A stretch of DNA of 7,690 nt from NCBI GenBank assembly GCA_946480685.1, contig CAMLLI010000173.1:1-7690 (forward strand). The letters are read 5' to 3'. The notes beneath the pieces were generated by a model that was not told the origin of the DNA, searched no databases, and saw nothing but the letters and a program-made list of their open reading frames with translations. A program made the position numbers and the translations under genes. Shown here piece after piece: positions 1-4,079 of the stretch; positions within the stretch are counted from its first letter, which is position 1; each line of letters begins with the position of its first letter. The DNA comes from an uncultured Flammeovirgaceae bacterium. GTDB lineage: Bacteria > Bacteroidota > Bacteroidia > Cytophagales > Cyclobacteriaceae.

Positions 1-22
1 TTTTTTGCCTAACACACAATAG

Positions 23-52
23 TAAAGCCTCTGAAGTGCTCCAGAGGCTTTA
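23..52 (-). terminator. Terminator-like hairpin downstream of the UPF0324 transporter gene
   Basis: An 11-bp perfect stem (TAAAGCCTCTG at 23-33, CAGAGGCTTTA at 42-52) encloses an 8-base loop. It starts 41 bases beyond the transporter stop codon. The A/T-flanked form (AAAGCC...GGCTTT) is symmetrical and could work in both directions. No long U-tract follows on the minus strand, so termination efficiency is uncertain. The remaining bases between the stop codon and the hairpin hold nothing recognisable apart from a weak 5-bp hairpin near 60-75. Confidence 0.55.
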
Positions 53-93
53 AATAGGAGGTTCGCGCGACCTGACTATAGTATATATGGAGT

Positions 94-1371
94 CTAGCTG
101 AAAAGCAAAAACGCTACGATCAGTGTAATAATGATGTTGAAACCCTGAGCGATAAGGAAAGCGTATAAGGGCTTTCGGCTATTGGCGTTGAACAGATCTG
201 AAAACTTTGTTTCGAGCCCGATGCTCGTAAAGGCCAGCACAAACCAGAGTGTTTGTATGCTCTTTAAACTTTCTTTAACACTGCTTACGGCTTCAGCGCT
301 TAATACGAATGAGAAAAGAAGGGAAGCAGCAACGAAGCCAATCACAAATTTAGGAAAGCGCTCCCAGATCACACCGAGCGAAGGCTTGGTGACTTTACCG
401 TCTGCCTGGTCTTTGCCGGTATAGGTCCAATATATACTGATCACAAAGGCTGCAACGCCTAACAAAACATTTTGTGAAAATTTAACGATCGTACTGATCT
501 TGAGCGCTGTTTCGCCTACCAGCGTTCCGGAAGCCACCACCGCACCCGTTGTATCGATACTGCCTCCGAGCCAGGCGCCTGTAACCTCCTGTGGAAACTG
601 AAAGTAGTTCGCGATATAGGGCATGAAGATCATCATCGGAATAGCAACGATGAGTACTAAGGATATAACGTAAGAGAGTTTCTTGGAATCGCCTTGTATA
701 GCACCGGCCGTAGCAATGGCTGCGGATACACCGCAGATAGAAACGGCACTGGAGATCATCATGGTTAACTCTTCATCAAGCTTTAACTTTTTACAGATCC
801 AGTATGCAAAGTACCACACACTCACCACAACGGCGAGTGCCTGAAGGAGACCAAGTCCGCCAGCCTTGAGTATATCGGAGAAAATAACTCCCGTACCCAG
901 GAGTACAAGTCCTGTTTTTACAAACAATTCAGTAGAGAGTGCTGCACGAAACCACTGCGGAAGCGGAACGGTATTGCTGATAAGTAAACCAATGGAGAGG
1001 CTGAAGATAACGGCTTCGAGGTTCAATGATTTTATAGCGCTGTTACCAGCCAGTGCTACGGCTATTACCGTAAGTATATATAGCACCGGAAAAACAAAAA
1101 GCATATTTTTTACCGGCTTTCCGATTAGGAGCGTACCGAGTACAGCGATCGCGAAACTATAGATGAATTGTGTACCGATCCTGAAGAGATTTTCGCTGGC
1201 GAATATCTTTTCGGTGATGTCGTGTCCTTCTTTCCATGAGAAGGATGGTGTTGGTATAGTAAACCAGAGAATTGAAAAAAGAATGGTGATACTTCCCAGC
1301 ACTACGGCTGTCCAGTCTTCATGTAATACAAATCCTTTTTTTTCGGTTAAGGTCTGTGTTGTAGTACTCAT
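94..1371 (-). CDS. UPF0324/YeiH-family membrane protein, putative sulfate/sulfite-type anion transporter
   Basis: This 425-residue integral membrane protein has about 11-13 hydrophobic segments and a short cytoplasmic-looking N-terminus. Two family-type signatures are visible: a SICGVSAAIATAGAI segment (about residues 211-225), inside a membrane helix, and a GGSIDTTGAVVASG segment (about 269-282). From memory, E. coli YeiH is about 350 residues, so this one has extra N-terminal sequence, and the second motif lacks the His-Glu pair I recall at that point in YeiH. The family is commonly annotated as a putative sulfate exporter; E. coli yeiH is linked to sulfite through the regulator YeiE, but direction and substrate are not firmly established. 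The ATG at 1371 is the natural start. The gene has its own promoter and operator near 1650-1699, shared in design with the SAM-riboswitch operon upstream, which supports a sulfur-related role. Confidence 0.88.
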   Translation of the reverse strand: MSTTTQTLTEKKGFVLHEDWTAVVLGSITILFSILWFTIPTPSFSWKEGHDITEKIFASENLFRIGTQFIYSFAIAVLGTLLIGKPVKNMLFVFPVLYILTVIAVALAGNSAIKSLNLEAVIFSLSIGLLISNTVPLPQWFRAALSTELFVKTGLVLLGTGVIFSDILKAGGLGLLQALAVVVSVWYFAYWICKKLKLDEELTMMISSAVSICGVSAAIATAGAIQGDSKKLSYVISLVLIVAIPMMIFMPYIANYFQFPQEVTGAWLGGSIDTTGAVVASGTLVGETALKISTIVKFSQNVLLGVAAFVISIYWTYTGKDQADGKVTKPSLGVIWERFPKFVIGFVAASLLFSFVLSAEAVSSVKESLKSIQTLWFVLAFTSIGLETKFSDLFNANSRKPLYAFLIAQGFNIIITLIVAFLLFS

Positions 1372-1454
1372 ATGTTGGGCGCGTGATAAACTAAGAATGT
1401 ATAAATGTACTCAACCCGAAAGAACATATGAAAGCAAAAACGGTGAAGCTTCAT
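1368..1454 (-). CDS. Possible 28-residue upstream ORF overlapping the transporter start by ATGA
   Basis: An ATG at 1454-1452 opens a 28-codon frame beginning MKLHRFCFHM. Its TGA overlaps the transporter ATG in the four bases ATGA (1371-1368), a geometry often seen in translational coupling. It contains one Cys and two Met residues and is rich in aromatic residues. No A-rich stretch or Shine-Dalgarno site precedes its start, and an ORF this short can arise by chance. It is listed because the exact stop/start overlap is suggestive and because the related operon upstream also appears to have a leader ORF. Confidence 0.25.
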   Translation of the reverse strand: MKLHRFCFHMFFRVEYIYTFLVYHAPNI

Positions 1455-1491
1455 GAACGGAAAATGTAGCAGGAGAGTGGTTGGTGGCTAC

Positions 1492-1551
1492 GGAATGCAC
1501 CAGTGTCTTTTGAGAAATTCCACCAAAATTCTTTTTAAGACCGGTGCATCC
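1492..1551 (-). promoter_or_regulatory. Long imperfect hairpin in the transporter mRNA leader
   Basis: On the minus strand GGATGCACC and GTCTT (1551-1537) pair with AAGAC and GGTGCATTCC (1509-1492), with a small internal loop and one bulged base. This gives about 14 base pairs closed by a 27-base A/T-rich interior. It lies within the roughly 290-base untranslated leader of the transporter gene. I do not recognise a known riboswitch class. A conserved RNA element, or simply a chance stem, remain possible. Confidence 0.4.
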
Positions 1552-1565
1552 GGAAGCCGTTTGTT

Positions 1566-1604
1566 AACGGTCAGGAGAGAATCACAACTCTGCCTGACCA
1601 GGTT
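1566..1604 (-). promoter_or_regulatory. Second leader hairpin (terminator-like when read on the plus strand)
   Basis: GGTCAGG/CCTGACC (7 bp) plus AGAG/CTCT (4 bp, separated by one bulge) form a strong stem with arms at 1569-1579 and 1588-1599, extendable by AAC/GTT at its base. In the minus-strand leader it sits about 60 bases after the predicted transcription start, upstream of the longer hairpin. On the plus strand the same stem is followed by a T-run (1603-1608) and so resembles an intrinsic terminator, but I see no plus-strand gene that would use it. Confidence 0.4.
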
Positions 1605-1649
1605 TTTTATATACAGCGTCTCACATGAAGAGGCTGCAGTATATTTTTA

Positions 1650-1672
1650 TTGTCTACCAAATCTATAGACAA
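1650..1672. promoter_or_regulatory. Inverted-repeat operator of the transporter gene (copy 1 of a shared motif)
   Basis: TTGTCTA (1650-1656) and TAGACAA (1666-1672) are perfect inverted 7-mers separated by 9 bases. The site overlaps the -7 element and the predicted transcription start, where a repressor would block initiation. A second copy at 3985-4011 sits in the same position relative to the other promoter, and its 23-base core differs at only two bases. The motif has the size and form of an Rrf2-family or similar winged-helix dimer site (inference). No candidate regulator gene is in the window. Confidence 0.75.
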
Positions 1673-1699
1673 ATGTAAGTAACGATATTTTATATGCAA
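1670..1699 (-). promoter_or_regulatory. Bacteroidota-type promoter for the transporter gene
   Basis: On the minus strand TTG (1699-1697) is followed after exactly 19 bases by TACATTTG (1677-1670). This matches the Bacteroidota housekeeping promoter TTTG-N19-TAnnTTTG. Transcription should start near 1665, giving a leader of roughly 290 bases. The promoter begins only about 20 bases past the ATP-grasp stop codon, and there is no strong terminator between, so read-through from the upstream operon is also possible. Confidence 0.7.
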
Positions 1700-1720
1700 G
1701 TATTCCTGCTATAATTTTTT

Positions 1721-2656
1721 TTAAATAGTAAGCGCGATCTCTTTTATCTTTTGCAACCGCTGCTCGATATACTGACTGAGCTGATCTACCGGGTTAAAAT
1801 CAATGCCTTCAATATGTATGCTCCGCGAACTGGTATGCGGACGAATAGCATAGAAATACACCTGGTTCGTTTTTCGGTCTGTAACATACTCAATGCTGCC
1901 GGTATCGATCAGTGCTGCATGTGCTATCTTCTCCAGCGTGTTCAGAATTTCCGGCGAAGGTGTAAAGACACTGGCCTTTACTTCAATCGGCCAACGCTCC
2001 GGTTCATCACCGGCATGGTATATTTTAACAGCATACAATACGCGGCCATTCAGAATTTCAACCCGGTTGATGTAATTACCTTTGGGCTGAATATACTCTT
2101 GCACCAGCCACGACTTATCATTTTGTAAATGCAACTCATCTTTTACAACCGCATTTACCAGCTCGCTTGTACTTTCAAAGCGTCTGGTAACAGCCGGATC
2201 GCTGATGCCGTTACTCTTTATAATGATTGGGAAGCGCAATTCGTTACTCGCTGCCAGCAACTGATCGATGCTGCTGACAATACGTGTTTTCGGGAAAGGT
2301 ATACCCAGCGAAGCAAACAATGCCAGCTGTCGCGAACGCGTACTGATGATTTCCGTAACGCGCGATCCGTTTACAATCTGACTGCTGTTGTGCACACCAC
2401 TTACTTTCTCTACATGTTTTACATATTCTACGGTTTGAGCAATACCCAGTGCGTTGTGAGCCAGGTAAGGCGGTGAACTCATGTCGTTGAACACGAGACT
2501 ATACGGCACTTCATATTGAGCAGGATCATACAAATGATCTGCCGGATTGATAATTTCATACGCGATTCCCCGGGTCAGTAGTTTTTCAAACAGCGGGTTA
2601 TATTGTTCAGCGTGGCCGTAGATAATGCCGACCGGTCTTTCAAAAAATGTGAACAT
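1721..2656 (-). CDS. ATP-grasp domain protein, possible carboxylate-amine ligase
   Basis: The protein has 311 residues. ATP-grasp hallmarks are visible: a TRSRQLALFASLGIPFPKT segment (about 106-124) typical of the domain entry, the strand FPIIIKSNG (about 142-150) with the ATP-contacting lysine at 147, VQEYIQPKGNYINRVEILNG (about 185-204), and GSIEYV (about 253-258) with a metal-ligand-type Glu at 256. The usual second metal motif (E-x-N) appears as AIRPHTSS (about 270-277), an odd substitution. The family joins a carboxylate to an amine or thiol through an acyl phosphate; the substrate here is unknown. I chose the ATG at 2656, preceded by an A-rich stretch. A longer frame opens at 2821, but its extra 55 residues overlap the dioxygenase gene and do not look like protein. 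The 46-base gap to that gene suggests one operon under the SAM riboswitch. Confidence 0.75.
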   Translation of the reverse strand: MFTFFERPVGIIYGHAEQYNPLFEKLLTRGIAYEIINPADHLYDPAQYEVPYSLVFNDMSSPPYLAHNALGIAQTVEYVKHVEKVSGVHNSSQIVNGSRVTEIISTRSRQLALFASLGIPFPKTRIVSSIDQLLAASNELRFPIIIKSNGISDPAVTRRFESTSELVNAVVKDELHLQNDKSWLVQEYIQPKGNYINRVEILNGRVLYAVKIYHAGDEPERWPIEVKASVFTPSPEILNTLEKIAHAALIDTGSIEYVTDRKTNQVYFYAIRPHTSSRSIHIEGIDFNPVDQLSQYIEQRLQKIKEIALTI

Positions 2657-2702
2657 GGTTGTAGTTATATTTTTGCTTAACAGTTTGTTTATATAGCGTT
2701 TA

Positions 2703-3551
2703 TCAGGCAGCCTTGCGGAATGCCGGAATAAGGTTTTTATGTTTCTTGCTTCCCACCAATGGTAACAAATGCAGGTATAGCGGTGTTGTGCTTTGCTCCG
2801 TTTTAGGTTTATACTTACCAACGATCATCGGTATATACATTACTCTTCTTCGGGAGGCCGCACCCGTCAGCGGTGATGGTGCCACGCGATGCCATATTCT
2901 GCCGTCATGGATAACCAGGTCGCCCGCTTTCGCTTCTACCAATACTTCATCTTTATCGCCATAGTTATTCAGATAGTATTTCTTGCGGAAGAGTAAATCC
3001 CATAGACCCTGCTTATGTGTACCAGGTAAAACGCGGAGTCCTCCTTTATCAGCAGTCGAGTCATCGAGGTAAAAACCAATGTTCAGCATCGGTGCTACTT
3101 TTTTTCCGTAGAATATATCACGCGCGCTGTCGGTGTGCCAGCCCATGTGGTAAAAGTTGCTGCCTTCGGTATTAACATAGTGATTGAATACCACACCATC
3201 TTTTTCTTCGAGACCGAGACGAGCACCTTCCGGCATTAAAACTTTTAGGGCCTGCAGTGCGGGGTTGTTCGCAAATGCGCGTACTGCATCGCTGTGCTGA
3301 TTTGTAAATGCGAAACGTTGTACAATAGTATCACCGTTTTCATCTGTACCATATTTGATCGGCACGCCATTTACTTTTTGAACATTTGATTTTATCCACT
3401 GGCGCTGCACGTGTTCTGTGGAGTTTATAATAGCATCAACAGTTTCCTGCGATGCATAGTTTTCAAAGTGGATGAAACCATTCTTTTGGAAGAACTCTAT
3501 TTGTTCTGCTGTTAATGTACCTTCGAATGTGAATTTTTTATAAGAAGCCAT
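2703..3551 (-). CDS. PhyH-family Fe(II)/2-oxoglutarate-dependent dioxygenase
   Basis: The 282-residue cytoplasmic protein matches the phytanoyl-CoA dioxygenase superfamily in length and motif order. The N-terminus has the usual opening (EQIEFFQKNGFIHFENY, about 17-33). The iron facial triad is H139 and D141 in GWHTDSAR, plus a distal His, most likely H221 in GRIWHRVAPS. An arginine in SRRRVMYIP (about 233-241) is placed to bind the 2-oxoglutarate carboxylate. GGLRVLPGTHKQG (about 170-182) is the typical PhyH loop. Members hydroxylate small molecules such as phytanoyl-CoA and ectoine; the substrate here cannot be assigned. It is the first gene after a promoter with an operator, a SAM-I riboswitch and a Cys-rich leader ORF, so it is probably expressed when sulfur amino acids are scarce. 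The ATP-grasp gene follows closely. All catalytic residues appear intact. Confidence 0.87.
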   Translation of the reverse strand: MASYKKFTFEGTLTAEQIEFFQKNGFIHFENYASQETVDAIINSTEHVQRQWIKSNVQKVNGVPIKYGTDENGDTIVQRFAFTNQHSDAVRAFANNPALQALKVLMPEGARLGLEEKDGVVFNHYVNTEGSNFYHMGWHTDSARDIFYGKKVAPMLNIGFYLDDSTADKGGLRVLPGTHKQGLWDLLFRKKYYLNNYGDKDEVLVEAKAGDLVIHDGRIWHRVAPSPLTGAASRRRVMYIPMIVGKYKPKTEQSTTPLYLHLLPLVGSKKHKNLIPAFRKAA

Positions 3552-3575
3552 GATTGTTCAATGTTAAAGGTGGAT

Positions 3576-3636
3576 GTATAGTATATATTTAAAGTGTGTG
3601 ATGAATTCAGTGTTCATCAACATCGGTATAGTATAT
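3576..3636. repeat. Pair of 11-base direct repeats (GTATAGTATAT) before the dioxygenase gene
   Basis: GTATAGTATAT occurs at 3576-3586 and again at 3626-3636, 50 bases apart, in the stretch just upstream of the dioxygenase start. A similar TATAGTATATA string is found near 77-87. The word GTATAG is over-represented throughout the window, so this pair may reflect general word bias rather than a binding site. Confidence 0.3.
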
Positions 3637-3686
3637 GGATCCAGTTCATTTCATACGTTCTTATAGTACAAAATATTCCCAGTGCA

Positions 3687-3702
3687 TTCCCCGCGCGAGG
3701 AA
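3687..3702 (-). promoter_or_regulatory. GC-rich hairpin between the leader ORF and the dioxygenase gene
   Basis: On the minus strand TTCCTC (3702-3697) pairs with GGGGAA (3692-3687) around a GCGC loop, including one U-G pair. It begins 53 bases after the leader ORF stop codon. The GGGGA arm could pair instead with TCCCC at 3737-3733, so two exclusive structures are possible, as in an attenuator. A U-rich stretch (ATATTTTG) comes only about 9 bases after the stem, so it is not a classical terminator. Confidence 0.3.
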
Positions 3703-3754
3703 GCTTTGTGTGCAAGTAAATAAATTTATATAGGGGATTTTGAAAAAGGCGAAA

Positions 3755-3844
3755 TCAACAACAACAGTTGTGCATACAATAATTCATGTTGATAGCCTGT
3801 GCGTACATACTACTACGAACGGAGAAATTTTTTCTGTGTTTCAT
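3755..3844 (-). CDS. 29-residue Cys/Met-rich leader peptide ORF downstream of the SAM riboswitch
   Basis: An ATG at 3844-3842, preceded by A-rich sequence (TTTTTAAACCAA) like other start sites in this phylum, opens a 29-codon frame. It begins MKHRKN, has basic and serine residues in the first half, and ends MNYCMHNCCC followed by TGA. The last ten residues hold four Cys (three consecutive TGT codons next to the stop) and two Met. In-frame ATGs at 3808 and 3787 would give 17 or 10 residues with the same tail. The ORF starts 12 bases after the 3' strand of riboswitch helix P1. A run of Cys codons before the stop is the expected design of a ribosome-mediated attenuator sensing charged tRNA-Cys, and comparable Cys-rich leader peptides are known in mycobacteria. 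It could instead be a chance TGT repeat or a small functional peptide. Confidence 0.55.
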   Translation of the reverse strand: MKHRKNFSVRSSMYAQAINMNYCMHNCCC

Positions 3845-3856
3845 TTGGTTTAAAAA

Positions 3857-3966
3857 TTTTATAGTTCCAATTTTTTTATTGGTAGGAATTAGCACCTTTT
3901 CAACCTGACGATTGATAGGTTGCTAGGGGATCGTTGAGCCTAGTCTCTACTCCCTTCTGTATAAAA
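3857..3966 (-). promoter_or_regulatory. SAM-I (S-box) riboswitch aptamer
   Basis: The minus-strand RNA shows the whole SAM-I architecture. P1 is TTTTATA (3966-3960) with TATAAAA (3863-3857). P2 uses AGGG and CCCT around the conserved internal segment that includes GACTAGGCTCAACGAT. The AGCAACC block follows. P3 is AACCT/AGGTT. Then comes the hallmark AAGGTGCTAATTCC, and P4 is CCAAT/ATTGG. SAM binding normally turns expression off. No intrinsic terminator directly follows; the nearest downstream element is the leader ORF, whose start region (AAACCAA, 3852-3846) could pair with TTGGTTT (3970-3964) at the base of P1. SAM riboswitches usually control methionine and SAM synthesis or uptake genes; here the operon encodes a dioxygenase and an ATP-grasp protein. 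Confidence 0.92.
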
Positions 3967-3984
3967 CCAATCTGGTGAGAATTG

Positions 3985-4011
3985 ATTTGTCTACTAAATC
4001 GATAGACAAAT
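3985..4011. promoter_or_regulatory. Inverted-repeat operator of the dioxygenase operon (copy 2 of the shared motif)
   Basis: ATTTGTCTA (3985-3993) and TAGACAAAT (4003-4011) are perfect inverted 9-mers with a 9-base spacer. The site covers the -7 element and the predicted start of transcription and lies about 20 bases upstream of the riboswitch. Its core matches the copy at 1650-1672 except for two spacer bases. Recurrence of so long a dyad at the same promoter position strongly suggests a shared repressor. Confidence 0.78.
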
Positions 4012-4037
4012 ATCAGTATTAATCACAAACGTGCAAA
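4007..4037 (-). promoter_or_regulatory. Bacteroidota-type promoter for the dioxygenase/ATP-grasp operon
   Basis: On the minus strand TTTG (4037-4034) is followed after 19 bases by GATATTTG (4014-4007), one mismatch from TAnnTTTG. The -7 element overlaps the operator arm exactly as in the transporter promoter. Transcription should start near 4001, giving a leader of about 450 bases that carries the riboswitch and leader ORF. The bases between here and the peptidase stop (4038-4079) are A/T-rich runs with no clear minus-strand terminator. Confidence 0.65.
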
Positions 4038-4079
4038 TCTTTTTTGAAAAAAATATTTCAATTTTTTTTGGGAACCCGG

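Noticed and set aside
1569..1608. Plus-strand intrinsic terminator (stem plus T-run)
   Set aside because: The shape fits, but no plus-strand gene or promoter lies upstream; it is better explained as a hairpin of the minus-strand leader.
1453..1668. Plus-strand 71-codon ORF in the transporter leader region
   Set aside because: It runs antisense through the folded leader and ends inside the operator. It has no recognisable domain and no plus-strand promoter of the type seen elsewhere here.
2657..2821. 55-residue N-terminal extension of the ATP-grasp protein
   Set aside because: It overlaps the 3' end of the dioxygenase gene by 119 bases and its sequence (Arg/His/Trp-rich, no domain character) looks like a shadow frame. 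The ATG at 2656 has an A-rich leader and is followed directly by the domain.
3564..3684. Other short minus-strand ORFs in the leader between the Cys-rich ORF and the dioxygenase
   Set aside because: Several ATG frames of 2-20 codons exist (for example one reading MNWIHILYRC), but none has a distinctive composition or start region.
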